Shown here: one piece after another, positions 17,794 to 26,440 of the stretch | Position numbering within the stretch: the stretch's first letter is position 1 | How the letters are laid out: every line of letters begins with the position of its first letter | Assembly: GCA_963822255.1 (NCBI GenBank) | Contig: CAWGGV010000007.1 | Coordinates: forward strand, 62,001-126,000 | Reading direction: 5' to 3' | Length of the DNA stretch: 64,000 nucleotides | Source: UBA7803 sp963822255 | Lineage (GTDB): Bacteria; Pseudomonadota; Gammaproteobacteria; Pseudomonadales; Azotimanducaceae | Made by a program: the position numbers and the translations under genes | The notes under the pieces: model-generated | The model's database searches: none | What the model saw: only the letters and a program-made list of their open reading frames with translations | Told to the model about the DNA's origin: nothing

Positions 17794-19224
17794 ATGAATG
17801 CCCTACACAATAGCCGGCCAGAAAGCTACTACGGTCACAACCGGATGAGTACTACAACATCGATCGACGCCCAGCTGGCGGCGAGTGGTAGGTTCTTCCT
17901 TAAAAATCTAAACAATGCTGCAAAACGCAGTGCCGAATACTCGGAGCGGCACTTTACAGCCATAGGAGCACTTGCGACGCTCGTCCCAGCCGCCTACTTG
18001 GTGGATGCGTACGTAGGTCGGCCATACTTCGATACGTTCTGGATACGAGTGGCCGCATTTTCGTGCTGTGTGCCACTGATTTTGCACAACTGGAAGCCAT
18101 TTCGCATGGCTAAGTACTTCCACCTCTACTTTGTGGGATTGGTTGCGTATTCACTTCCATTCACCTTCGGATTGATGTTGGCACTCAACGCCGCCTCCGC
18201 GCCAGAGGGCCGCCAGATTGAAATTTTGTGGATTCTGCAATACTTCGTCTCGTTGTTCGTGTTCGTTCAACTAATTCACAACGGATTGCTGGCTACTGCA
18301 CTGTGGTGCCTAAGTTCTATGGCAGCGATGAGTTCCATAGCCTTCGTCGACGAAGTGAACTGGTCTGAGATAGACCGAGTGATTTTCTATCCGTGTAGCG
18401 CATACCTTAGTGCTCTCTTGTTCGGCATAGTCACGAATAGGAATGTCGACTACATCAACGCCGAGAAGCTTCGGGCGGCGTCCGCAATCGGTGGCAACAT
18501 TGCGCATGAACTAAGGACTCCCCTAGCTAGCATCCGGCTATTGGCGAAGGCCGTCAATAAGCATTCTCAGCTACTCGTCGACACGTACGCGCGTGCTAAG
18601 CAGTCCGACTTGCAGATTGGAGACCTGACCAGCGACCAAATTGTTGGGCTGCGTTCCGCGTTGTCGATGATTGAAGCAGAGGTTGCCTACTCAAACACCG
18701 TGATCGACATGCTTCTCTTCAACACTGCAGACCGACTGTCTCCATCGTCGACTGACCGTTTCCGCCTATCAGAAGCCGTATCTGAAGCAATCAGCCGATT
18801 CCCCTTCAACAACGCGGGCGAAAAAGCATTGATCACAGTACACGTCCATGACGACGTTCACGTTGAATGTCCGAAGCTGCTCGTGGTCCATGTCTTGTTC
18901 AACCTGATTAAGAATGGAATCTACTTCGCTCAAAAGTCGTCGAAAGGCACGCTGAGGATTGCGATCGCCTCACATAGAGGAAAGCCTTCCGTCGAGCTGA
19001 CCGACTCCGGTCCAGGGATAGCGCCTTCAACACGAAAACGCATATTTGACCGCTTCTATACCACGTCGGACGCGGGACAAGGCGCCGGGATAGGCCTCAG
19101 CTTTTGTAAGACGGTCATGGACACGATCGGTGGTGAGATCCAGTGCGACTCCTCCGAGGGTCGGCACACGACATTCAGGTTATTGTTTCGTCCGGCGCGG
19201 TCCAGGCTCAGCTACTTTCGATGA
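17794..19224 (+). CDS. CqsS-like membrane sensor histidine kinase without receiver domain
   Basis: A 476-residue kinase. Residues about 45-225 form six membrane helices closely patterned like the sensor region of CqsS, the CAI-1 receptor of Vibrio, and LqsS: LATLVPAAYLVDAYVG, IRVAAFSCCVPLIL, YSLPFTFGLMLALN. The phospho-acceptor is His238 in NIAHELRTPLASIR. The ATPase domain shows FNLIKNGIYFA (N box), SVELTDSGPGIAP (G1), IFDRFYT and GAGIGLSFCKTV (G2). CqsS itself carries a C-terminal receiver; this protein ends after the ATPase domain, and no response regulator is encoded in the window. Met18 (17845) is an alternative start. It most likely senses a hydrophobic autoinducer-like ligand. Confidence 0.88.
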   Translation: MNALHNSRPESYYGHNRMSTTTSIDAQLAASGRFFLKNLNNAAKRSAEYSERHFTAIGALATLVPAAYLVDAYVGRPYFDTFWIRVAAFSCCVPLILHNWKPFRMAKYFHLYFVGLVAYSLPFTFGLMLALNAASAPEGRQIEILWILQYFVSLFVFVQLIHNGLLATALWCLSSMAAMSSIAFVDEVNWSEIDRVIFYPCSAYLSALLFGIVTNRNVDYINAEKLRAASAIGGNIAHELRTPLASIRLLAKAVNKHSQLLVDTYARAKQSDLQIGDLTSDQIVGLRSALSMIEAEVAYSNTVIDMLLFNTADRLSPSSTDRFRLSEAVSEAISRFPFNNAGEKALITVHVHDDVHVECPKLLVVHVLFNLIKNGIYFAQKSSKGTLRIAIASHRGKPSVELTDSGPGIAPSTRKRIFDRFYTTSDAGQGAGIGLSFCKTVMDTIGGEIQCDSSEGRHTTFRLLFRPARSRLSYFR

Positions 19225-20377
19225 ATTGCGAACGATCCCCGCGCATCGATGAGCTATCTCCGCGACGCTGCTGGCAGACGTCCCACCAGCAACAACCCCC
19301 GCCTCCATCTGATTCATCGCAAAGCAGAAGCTCAGCCTCGCCTCCGGGTCATGAAAGGCGATCGACCCGCCCGCACCGGCATGGCCGAAGCTACCATCGC
19401 GAAGGCCAACCGGGCTCTCCGGGTGGTGCAGCATGAATCCGAGCCCGAACCGGGTCACCGACTTCAGCACCAGGTCCGGCCCCAGCGATTGTGTGGTCGT
19501 GGCAAGCTCGAGGGTCTCGGCCGAGAGCAGTGAGCCGAGCCGGTCCAGCAGCTTCGCGACGGCCCGCGCGGTGCCGTGGCCGTTGGCCGCCGGGATCTCC
19601 GCCTGCCGGAACGCGCGCGTGTTCATGTAGCCCGGCCCCATGGCTGGGTTCTGAAAGGCCGCGCCCGTGGGCGTCGAGGTGTCGGTGAAGTCGCGCATCA
19701 TCGCCTGCTGCGCCGGCGCCATCGCCGGTGGATCGCTGGGGCGGATGCGGGCGGGCAGCATCGTCGGCGCAGCGCTCGAGGTCGCGCTCCGGCAGGCCGA
19801 TGGCGAAATCGAGGTCGAGCGGGCCGGCCACCTCCTGCCGGAACCACTCCCCCACGGTTCTGCCCGAGCCGCGGCGCAGCACCTCGCCCAGCAGATAGCC
19901 GAAGGTGCGGGCGTGGTAGCCGTGCCGGGTGCCCGGTTCCCACCACGGGCGCTCGCCTTCGAGGCGCACGACGAACCGTTCCCAGTCGTAGAGGATGTCC
20001 CGGTCGGCGGGCTCGTGGAAGCCGACCATGCCGGCCTGGTGGGTGAGCAGATGCCGCACGGTGATGGCCTCTTTGCCGTCGCCGACGAATCCGGGCCAGA
20101 CCGTGGCCACCGGGTCGTCCAGGGCGACCAGGCCCCGCTCTAAGGCCTGGAGCAGGCAGACGGTGGTCATGGCCTTGGTCACCGAGAACATGCAGACCAG
20201 GGTGTCCTTGCGCCAGGGGTGGCGGCGTCTGCGGTCGGTGTGGCCGTGCCAGAGGTCGACCACCGGGCGGCCGTCCAGGTAGACGGCGACGGCGGCGCCG
20301 ACGTCGCGGCCGGCGTCGAAGCCGGCCTGGAAAGCCTCGCGGACTGGGTGGAATTTTGGGTCGGTGGTGCCTTGCAT
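19180..20377 (-). pseudogene. Serine hydrolase of the beta-lactamase/EstB family, one frameshift
   Basis: Two frames combine to a class C-like serine hydrolase of about 395 residues starting MQGTTDPKFHPVREAFQAG at 20377. The nucleophile motif SVTK is in LVCMFSVTKAMTT, followed by VRHLLTHQAGM, WWEPGTRHGYHARTFGYLLG (the Tyr-containing motif) and, after a shift near 19770, GYMNTRAFRQAEIPAANGHG and GSFGHAGAGGSIAFHD (the HxG-type motif). No signal peptide is evident. The family includes esterases and peptidases more often than true beta-lactamases. Its 3' end overlaps the antisense end of the kinase gene by 45 bases. Confidence 0.8.
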
Positions 20378-20395
20378 GGGGTTGGTCGGGTCTCC

Positions 20396-20482
20396 GGGAT
20401 CGCGGCCGGGAGGCCGCTCCCACAGTGGGGTTCGTTGGTTGGGGTCTGCGGGATCGCGGCTGGAGGCCGCTCCCACATTGGG
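20396..20482. repeat. Two REP-like palindromic units in tandem
   Basis: GGATCGCGGCCGGGAGGCCG followed by CTCCCACAGTGGGG (20396-20430) is repeated with small changes at about 20451-20482 (GGATCGCGGCTGGAGGCCGC then TCCCACATTGGG). Each unit folds around a GGCC-rich stem and ends in CTCCCACA. Related units lie near 33953 and 55797, so this is a dispersed REP family. It lies between the divergent serine hydrolase and MATE genes. Confidence 0.7.
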
Positions 20483-20579
20483 TCCGATGGTCGGGGAAGG
20501 GGCGCGGGGCCGCAAGGGCGGCGGCTTTGACTTCCCCGGGGTTGCCCATACACTGCGGCGTCTTTTCGATGGGCCGACA

Positions 20580-21911
20580 ATGAGCGCGCGCGATCTCACC
20601 CTGGGTCCGGTGACGGGCTCCCTGTTTCGCCTGACGGCGCCCATGATGATGGGCGTGTCGAGCAGCATCCTGGTGCAGATGCTCGAGATCGGCTTCATCG
20701 GCCAGCTCGGCACCGAGTCGGTGGCCGCGGTGACGTTCACCTTTCCGCTGGTGATGATCCTGAACAGCGTGGCGCTGGGCATCGGCATCGGCACCTCGTC
20801 GGTGATCGCCCGCAGCGTCGGCGGCGGCGAGCGGGAGGAGGTGCGGCGCCTCGGCACCCATGCGCTGCTGCTGGTGGCCGGATCCATGGCGGTGCTGTCC
20901 GCCATCGGCTTTGCGACCATCGATCCGGTGTTCAGCGCCCTCGGCGCCGGCCCGAAGGTGCTGCCGCTGGTCCGCTCGTATCTCGAGATCTACTACCCGA
21001 GCGTGGTGCTGTTCACCCTCACCATGGTGAGCGGCAACATCCTGCGCGCCAACGGCAACGCCACCATGCCCGGCATCGTCATGACCGTGGGGGCACTGGT
21101 TCAGCTCGGCCTCGATCCGCTCTTGATCTTCGGCTGGGGCGGCCTGCCCCGCCTCGAGGTCGCCGGCGCGGCCAGCGCCATGGCCATCTCGCGGCTCGGC
21201 ACCGCCGCCGTGCTGCTGGTGTACGTGGCGCGCGGCAACCTGGTGCTGGTGAGCGACGTCACCCGCGGCTTCGTCGCTTCGTGCCGCAAGATCCTCCACG
21301 TGGGGCTGCCGGCCATGCTCACCCAGCTCATCGGCCCGGTGAGCGCCGGCGTCATCACCCGCATGCTGGCCGGCTACGGCGCCCACGTGGTGGCCGGGTT
21401 CGGCGTGGCCACCCGGGTGGAGGCGGTGGCGGTGATGCTGCTGTTCGCCCTGTCCGGCAGCATCGGCCCCTTCATCGGCCAGAACTGGGGCGCCCGGCGC
21501 CCGGAGCGGGTGAAGGAAGGGCTGCGGGTCACCTACCTCTTCTGCCTCGGCTGGGGGCTGGTCGCCGCGCTCGCGCTGTTTCTGTTCGGCGGACGCATCG
21601 CCGCCCTGGTGGACGACAATCCCGCCGTCGTCGACACCGCCGCCTTCTACCTCTCGGTGGTGCCGTGGAGCTACGGCCTGTGGGGCACCCTCATGATGTC
21701 CTCGGCGTCGTTCAATGCCCTCGGCAAGCCCCTGCCCTCCACCACGTTGTCGTTCACCCGCATGTTCGTCCTCTACATTCCCCTGGCGCTGCTGATGAAC
21801 CACTTCTACGGCCATCTCGGCATCTTCGTCGCCACCGCCATCAGCAATGCCGTCATGGGGGGCCTCGGCTACTGGTGGTTCCGGCAGAGCTTTTTTCCAG
21901 GGCGCAGCTAG
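20580..21911 (+). CDS. MATE-family efflux transporter
   Basis: 443 residues beginning MSARDLTLGPVTGSLFRLTA. About twelve hydrophobic helices fall into two homologous six-helix halves (first half to about residue 225). The family-typical N-terminal LTLGPVTGSLFRLTAPMMMG and the mid-protein segment ILHVGLPAMLTQLIGP mark the beginning of each half; IGPFIGQNWGARRPERVKEG is the conserved post-helix-8 loop. The family exports cationic drugs or metabolites by Na+ or H+ antiport. The frame is open further upstream, but the ATG at 20580 fits the family start. A small membrane protein gene follows 35 bases downstream. Confidence 0.93.
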   Translation: MSARDLTLGPVTGSLFRLTAPMMMGVSSSILVQMLEIGFIGQLGTESVAAVTFTFPLVMILNSVALGIGIGTSSVIARSVGGGEREEVRRLGTHALLLVAGSMAVLSAIGFATIDPVFSALGAGPKVLPLVRSYLEIYYPSVVLFTLTMVSGNILRANGNATMPGIVMTVGALVQLGLDPLLIFGWGGLPRLEVAGAASAMAISRLGTAAVLLVYVARGNLVLVSDVTRGFVASCRKILHVGLPAMLTQLIGPVSAGVITRMLAGYGAHVVAGFGVATRVEAVAVMLLFALSGSIGPFIGQNWGARRPERVKEGLRVTYLFCLGWGLVAALALFLFGGRIAALVDDNPAVVDTAAFYLSVVPWSYGLWGTLMMSSASFNALGKPLPSTTLSFTRMFVLYIPLALLMNHFYGHLGIFVATAISNAVMGGLGYWWFRQSFFPGRS

Positions 21912-21946
21912 AATGGAGCAGGGACGTTCGGTGGGTGGAAACCGTC

Positions 21947-22234
21947 ATGAATCCGGCTTCGCGGGCCTGGCTGCGCGCGGCGTATGCCGCCGTGGAGGAA
22001 GCGGCGGGCATGCTCTGCCCGCTGCTCGCGATCGTGAGCGTGGCGCCGCCGCTGGCCACCCTCCCCGGCATTGCCCTGGTATCGCTGTGGATCGGCTTCG
22101 GCCACGCCGTGCTGCACTTCTACGACCTGTGCCCGGCGCTGCGCTACCGGCCCGTGGTGAAGGGGCTGTTCGCCTTCGGCGCCGGCGTGTGCTGGCCGCT
22201 GTGGTTCCTGCTGCGCCCGCCGCTGGGGCGCTGA
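21947..22234 (+). CDS. Small hypothetical membrane protein
   Basis: A 95-residue protein starting MNPASRAWLRAAYAAVEEAA. Three hydrophobic stretches are visible: LCPLLAIVSVAPPLATL, IALVSLWIGFGHAVLHF and LFAFGAGVCWPLWFLL. I do not recognise a family. It lies between the MATE gene and the acyltransferase on the same strand with gaps of 35 and 43 bases, so co-transcription is likely. An in-frame GTG at 21935 is an alternative start. Confidence 0.6.
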   Translation: MNPASRAWLRAAYAAVEEAAGMLCPLLAIVSVAPPLATLPGIALVSLWIGFGHAVLHFYDLCPALRYRPVVKGLFAFGAGVCWPLWFLLRPPLGR

Positions 22235-22277
22235 GCGCGCCGGGCCGGGCGCCTTTCCGCCGGCGACCTCGTTGCCC

Positions 22278-23267
22278 ATGCCCGCGCGACGCTTTCTGAC
22301 CCTGCCCGGGTACCTGCTCGCCACGGCCGTCGTCACCGCCGCGCTGCCGCTGCTGGGGTTGCTGGCCGCCCTCGCCTCGTGTCTGCCGCGGTTTCGCGGT
22401 GCGCTGCCTTCGCTGCTGTTCGTGCTCGGCTACCTGTGGTGCGAGACCCTCGGCGTCGCCGCGGCCTTCTGGCTGTGGCTGCGCCACTGCGGGCGGAACC
22501 GCGACCCCTTCCTCGCCGCCAACTTCCGGCTGCAGTGCTGGTGGTCGAATGCCTTGAAGGTGATCGCCGAGCGGCTGTTTCGCCTCGAGTTCCAGGTGAG
22601 CGGCGCCAGCGCCCTGGACGGCCCGCCGGCCCTGCTGCTGCCGCGCCACGCCAGCATCGCCGACACGGTGATCCCCATCGTCTTTTACGCCATGCCGCGG
22701 CACGTGCGGCTGCGCTACGTGCTGAAGCGCGAGCTGCTGCTCGACCCCTGCCTCGACATCGTCGGCAACCGCCTGCCCAACTACTTCGTCGACCGCGGCG
22801 GCCAGGACAGCGACCGCGCGCGGCGCGGCGTCGGCGCGCTGGTCGCCGGGCTCGCGGCGGACGAGGGGCTGCTGCTCTATCCGGAAGGCTCCCGGTGCTC
22901 GACCGCCCGGCGCGAGGCGCTGCGCGCCCGCTCCGCCGGCAACCCGCATATGCTGGCCCAGCTCGAGCGCTGGCCGAGCCTGCTGCCGCCGCGGCTCGGC
23001 GGCTTTCTCGCCATGCTCGAGGCGAACCCGGGGCGCGATCTGGTGTTCTGCGCCCACGCCGGCTTCGAGGGCTCGAGCCACTTCGCGAGCCTGATCAACG
23101 GCTCGTGGATCGGCGGGCGCATCGGCATCCGCTTCTGGCGCGTGCCGTTCGCCGCCATTCCCGAGAGCCGCGACGCGCGCGTCGCGTTCCTGTTCGGCGA
23201 GTGGGACCGGATGCAGCGCGAGGTAATCGCGCTGATGTCGACAGCGGTGCTGTCGCCGACGAACTAG
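22278..23267 (+). CDS. PlsC-like lysophospholipid/1-acylglycerol-3-phosphate acyltransferase
   Basis: 329 residues with two N-terminal membrane helices (YLLATAVVTAALPLLGLLAA and LPSLLFVLGYLWCETLGVAA). The acyltransferase signature HX4D is in PRHASIADT near residue 124, and the later substrate motif is LLLYPEGSRCST. This is the layout of the long membrane-anchored PlsC relatives (YihG/OlsA-like) that acylate lysophospholipids. ATG 22278 is chosen over the TTG two codons upstream. The tail FLFGEWDRMQREV is hydrophilic. The exact acceptor lipid cannot be inferred. Confidence 0.82.
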   Translation: MPARRFLTLPGYLLATAVVTAALPLLGLLAALASCLPRFRGALPSLLFVLGYLWCETLGVAAAFWLWLRHCGRNRDPFLAANFRLQCWWSNALKVIAERLFRLEFQVSGASALDGPPALLLPRHASIADTVIPIVFYAMPRHVRLRYVLKRELLLDPCLDIVGNRLPNYFVDRGGQDSDRARRGVGALVAGLAADEGLLLYPEGSRCSTARREALRARSAGNPHMLAQLERWPSLLPPRLGGFLAMLEANPGRDLVFCAHAGFEGSSHFASLINGSWIGGRIGIRFWRVPFAAIPESRDARVAFLFGEWDRMQREVIALMSTAVLSPTN

Positions 23268-23328
23268 CCAGGGCCTCGAACGAGCCCAGATCGGCCTGCT
23301 CGACAACATGCTGGTTCTCGATTCTGGT

Positions 23329-23961
23329 TCACGCCGTAGCTCCGGCAATCGCTTGGCAGAAAACCGCAAAGCTGCGGGACGTTGAACGCTCGGGCTCAAT
23401 CACACCGCCAAGCGCGCGGGCCACTTCTACCTTGCGTAGACCGGTCGAGAAATACCGGTGGCGCTGCAGGATCCGTTCAAACGCTTCCCAGGTTCCTCCC
23501 GCGATCGCATCCGGGTCCCGGAATCCCTGCCGGTCCGGGACGTTGGCGGAGACGCGGGAGTACACCACGCGCACCGCTTGCCAATCGCCGAAATACCAGG
23601 CCTCCAACTCCTCGATGGCAATGCGGTTCACCACCTGCCACCGATCATCACCAGTTGCGGTCCGGCTGCGGAGTCCGGCGTCTGCGCTGATTTGCTCCAG
23701 CCGCTGCTTGAGCCGGCGGCAATCCTCTTCATCACGGTCCACGACCACAACGATGCGGTAGTTCTCAGGCAGCCAATTCGCATATCCTCTCAGCCGCGCT
23801 TCCAGCTTGCCCAGCAAATCCGATTTACCCTGAAAGGGGTGCACTTGAAACGTCCGATCATGCGGCAAAAGGCGTGGTAGCAACGATTGCAGAAAAGCCT
23901 CCATGGAGGGCTCCTCCACCAGCAGTTCGAAATGCTGGGCGATGTCATGAGCGTCCTCCAA
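23329..23961 (-). CDS. DUF4276-like protein with Toprim-type motifs
   Basis: A 210-residue protein whose start overlaps the 3' end of the ATPase gene by 17 bases. Two acidic motifs fit a Toprim fold: FELLVEEPSMEAFL near residue 12 (the catalytic Glu region) and RIVVVVDRDEEDCRRL near residue 70 (the DxD motif). A later IAIEELEAWYFGD is a further conserved acidic patch of DUF4276 proteins. Together with an upstream AAA ATPase this recalls the OLD/Gabija/PtuAB logic of an ATPase sensor plus a nuclease effector. That it is a nuclease is inferred from the motif pattern. Confidence 0.75.
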   Translation of the reverse strand: MEDAHDIAQHFELLVEEPSMEAFLQSLLPRLLPHDRTFQVHPFQGKSDLLGKLEARLRGYANWLPENYRIVVVVDRDEEDCRRLKQRLEQISADAGLRSRTATGDDRWQVVNRIAIEELEAWYFGDWQAVRVVYSRVSANVPDRQGFRDPDAIAGGTWEAFERILQRHRYFSTGLRKVEVARALGGVIEPERSTSRSFAVFCQAIAGATA

Positions 23962-25178
23962 GAGGACGCGTGGGTTCGCCCTGATTCGTCAGCGGATCGC
24001 CTACCCCAAGCTGTCCTTCCATCCACAGGTGACCAAGCAGCGCGCCTTCCGCCACGAATGCCTGCACGCCCGGCAAATCAGCAGCCCGACTCGCTTGCGT
24101 GTAGCCGTTTTCATCTCGCCACAGCACACGCACCTCCTCCGGGCGCAGCCCATTGAGGAAAAATGGCGAATGGGTCGTCGCCAGCAATTGGGTCCGTGCA
24201 CTAGCCGCGCGACATTCCTCTGCCAACTCCGGCAGCAGGCGGGGATGCAGAAAGTTTTCCGGCTCCTCGATACCAATGAACGGCGGTGGCGCCGGATCGT
24301 AGAGAAGCACGAGATAGGCCAGCATTTTGAGCGTGCCGTCGGATGCGAAGCGGGCCAGCACCGGGTGGCTGAACGGAGCATCCTTGATCTGCAACAGTAA
24401 GCGCCCATCCGGCATGGTTTCCGATAGCACACGCTCGATGCGCGGCACGCGCTGGCGCAACACCTCGAAGATACGCTCGAGCCGTTCGGGATGCCGTTCA
24501 GACAGATGCTGGACCACATTGGCTAGGTTGTCTCCGCTTCTGCTCAACCGCTCCGCGGGGCCGGACTCCGGTTGTCCACGGGTGCTGTCGGCCGACAAGT
24601 AGGAGACGTACCAGCCGGTGATGAAGTTGCGCAATGCCGACATACGCGGATGGTCGGCGAACTGCCCCAGCGCGTTGACTGCCAAAAGATCCGGCGCATT
24701 GAGCGGCACGTCGATACGCTCATCTTCCTCGTCCGGCAACTCACCACTGACTGCACGTCCCTGCCCGGCTCTATAATCCAGAAACCGGAATGGCCGACCG
24801 TGGCTGCCCCGCTTCCATTGCAACCACTCTTCCACAACCACTGGCCCGCCATTCCTTTCATCGACGGCCAGGTGATAGGTAATCAGGGGAAAGCCCGGCT
24901 CCCGGTACTTGATCTCGATGGTGACTGGCCCCTCGCTGCCACGCGTTTTCAGCTCCTTCGCACGCCCGCGCTTGTCCCACGCGCGGCGAAGCCCGGTGTC
25001 GACGCATTCCGAGAGAAAGGCGAACACATCAAAGACCGTGGTTTTGCCGCTGCCGTTCGGCCCCAGAAGCACCGTTAGCGGTGTGATTTTGCTTGAACTC
25101 CACGTCCTTGAGCGCGCGGAAGTTACGCACCCTGAGGGATTCGATCCGCGCCGGTTTTACCCGCTGCTCCGTGTTCAT
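23945..25178 (-). pseudogene. OLD/SMC-like AAA ATPase, frameshift in the N-terminal region
   Basis: From ATG at 25178 the product begins MNTEQRVKPARIESLRVRNF, then shifts at an A4 run near 25090 into TVLLGPNGSGKTTVFDVFAF (Walker A). Walker B is PPPFIGIEEPENFLHP and the switch histidine is in LLATTHSPFFLNGLRPEEV. The total would be about 410 residues, the size of AAA_21/DUF2813-type ATPases. One base fewer in the A run restores a perfect N-terminus, so an assembly error is quite likely. It overlaps the Toprim-like gene, forming a two-gene module on the minus strand. Confidence 0.8.
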
Positions 25179-25244
25179 TCATTGCCCTCGATTGTTCATG
25201 CACGCCGCTGCCGCCACTGTATCTGCCGCCAGCGTTCTCTGCTC

Positions 25245-25466
25245 CTGTTAGCGCCGGCCCGTAGGCCTGAAGATCCGTACGATTTCAGCCGCGGCGAGCG
25301 CGGCAAGTTCTACCGCAAAGACGCCGAGATCCAACTGCCCGCCTATCTTGAGACTGACGTGCTCCGCTACCTGCAAGCCCGTGCCAAGGACAAGAACGTC
25401 GACCTCAACGACCTCGTCAACCAGCTACTCAAGCAGGATATCGCGTTGATCGAGGCGGTGAAGTAA
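25245..25466 (+). CDS. CopG-like antitoxin homologue with uncertain start
   Basis: The frame encodes PEDPYDFSRGERGKFYRKDA, then QLPAYLETDVLRYLQARAKD and DLNDLVNQLLKQDIALIE, a pattern seen in small CopG/ribbon-helix antitoxin-like proteins (usually MK..YDFS..KRGKFYRPD). No ATG or GTG lies at the expected place; a CTG at 25245 is the nearest candidate, so the 5' end may have been lost. No toxin gene accompanies it. It is divergent from the ATPase gene. Confidence 0.5.
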   Translation: MLAPARRPEDPYDFSRGERGKFYRKDAEIQLPAYLETDVLRYLQARAKDKNVDLNDLVNQLLKQDIALIEAVK

Positions 25467-25488
25467 TCGGATCTGGCGGCCCGCAGAA

Positions 25489-26370
25489 TCAGCCGTGGGG
25501 GCGAGCAGCTCCGACTTCGCAGCCGCCGCCAAACCACGCGTTCAGGTTGCCCTGCACCAGGGCATGGGCGGCGGAGGCTTGCACGCCGGCGTTGCGGATC
25601 AGGTAGACGGGCCGCTCGATGATCGGCGCGCCCGCCACCGTGGCCAGGCGCCCGCTGTCGAGATCCGCCTGCACCGACAGCCGCGGCAGATAGGCCGCCC
25701 CGCCCCGACGGGCGAGGAACTCGTAGGCGAGCTCCGGGGAATCCACCCGTAGCACCGGGTCCGGCAGATCGGGCAGGTCGCGGGCGAGGGTCATGGAGAA
25801 CGGCGAGCCCCAGTCCACGTAGACGTAGCCGGCGAGCGAGGCATCCGCCTCGAGGCCCGGGCGGTCCGATACCAGCAGCAGATCCACCGTGGCCACCGCC
25901 TCCATCCACAGATCCGTGACCCGCGGCGGCTCGTACACGAGCCCCAGATCGAGCGACTGCTCGCGCACCCGGGTCACCAGCGCCGCCGTGGTCAGCAGCT
26001 CCACCTGCAGCACCAGGTCGGTGAGCGCGTCGCAGGCCTGGGGCAGCCAGCCGCCGAGCAGCACCGACCAGATGCTGTGCAGGCTACCGAGGGTGACCAG
26101 CTCCAGGTCCTCGACGCTGGTGCCGACGCCGAGCCGGGCGCGGTTCCAGCTCCTGATCATGTTCTCGGCGTGGGGCAGGAAGCGCTGGCCGGCGGCGGTC
26201 AGGCGGATGTCGTGGCGGCTGCGGGTGAACAGCCGCGCGCCGAGCTGGTCCTCCAGCAGGCGGATGCGTGCGCTCACCGCGGCGGGGGTGACGAACAGCC
26301 CCTCCGCGGCCCGCGAGAAGTGGCGGGTGCGGTTCACCTCCAGGAAGGTGCGGATCAGCTCCGTATCCAT
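25489..26370 (-). CDS. hdfR: LysR-type regulator, HdfR-like
   Basis: 293 residues from ATG 26370, starting MDTELIRTFLEVNRTRHFSR as in HdfR; a longer TTG start at 26403 is less likely. The N-terminal winged HTH includes RAAEGLFVTPAAVSARIRLL and QLGARLFTRSRHDIRLTAAG. The rest is a periplasmic-binding-like effector domain. HdfR represses the flagellar master operon in enterobacteria; that role is not shown here because no flagellar genes are in the window. The divergent neighbour is a small acidic protein starting 70 bp away. Confidence 0.8.
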   Translation of the reverse strand: MDTELIRTFLEVNRTRHFSRAAEGLFVTPAAVSARIRLLEDQLGARLFTRSRHDIRLTAAGQRFLPHAENMIRSWNRARLGVGTSVEDLELVTLGSLHSIWSVLLGGWLPQACDALTDLVLQVELLTTAALVTRVREQSLDLGLVYEPPRVTDLWMEAVATVDLLLVSDRPGLEADASLAGYVYVDWGSPFSMTLARDLPDLPDPVLRVDSPELAYEFLARRGGAAYLPRLSVQADLDSGRLATVAGAPIIERPVYLIRNAGVQASAAHALVQGNLNAWFGGGCEVGAARPHG

Positions 26371-26440
26371 GTTGAGATCAAAAACTTTTTGACTGGAAGC
26401 CAATTTAATATTGATTCATTTGTTGTGGGAAGGCCGTTAA

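Noticed and set aside
19180..20377. True beta-lactamase resistance gene
   Set aside because: SxxK and later motifs fit the broad EstB/serine hydrolase group and there is no signal peptide; the frame is also broken.
19698..21815. A 705-codon open frame on the minus strand
   Set aside because: It is the GC-rich shadow of the MATE gene and part of the serine hydrolase; its product is low-complexity Arg/His/Gln/Gly sequence without any domain.
25245..25466. Complete toxin-antitoxin pair around the CopG-like gene
   Set aside because: No toxin frame accompanies it and its start codon is unclear.
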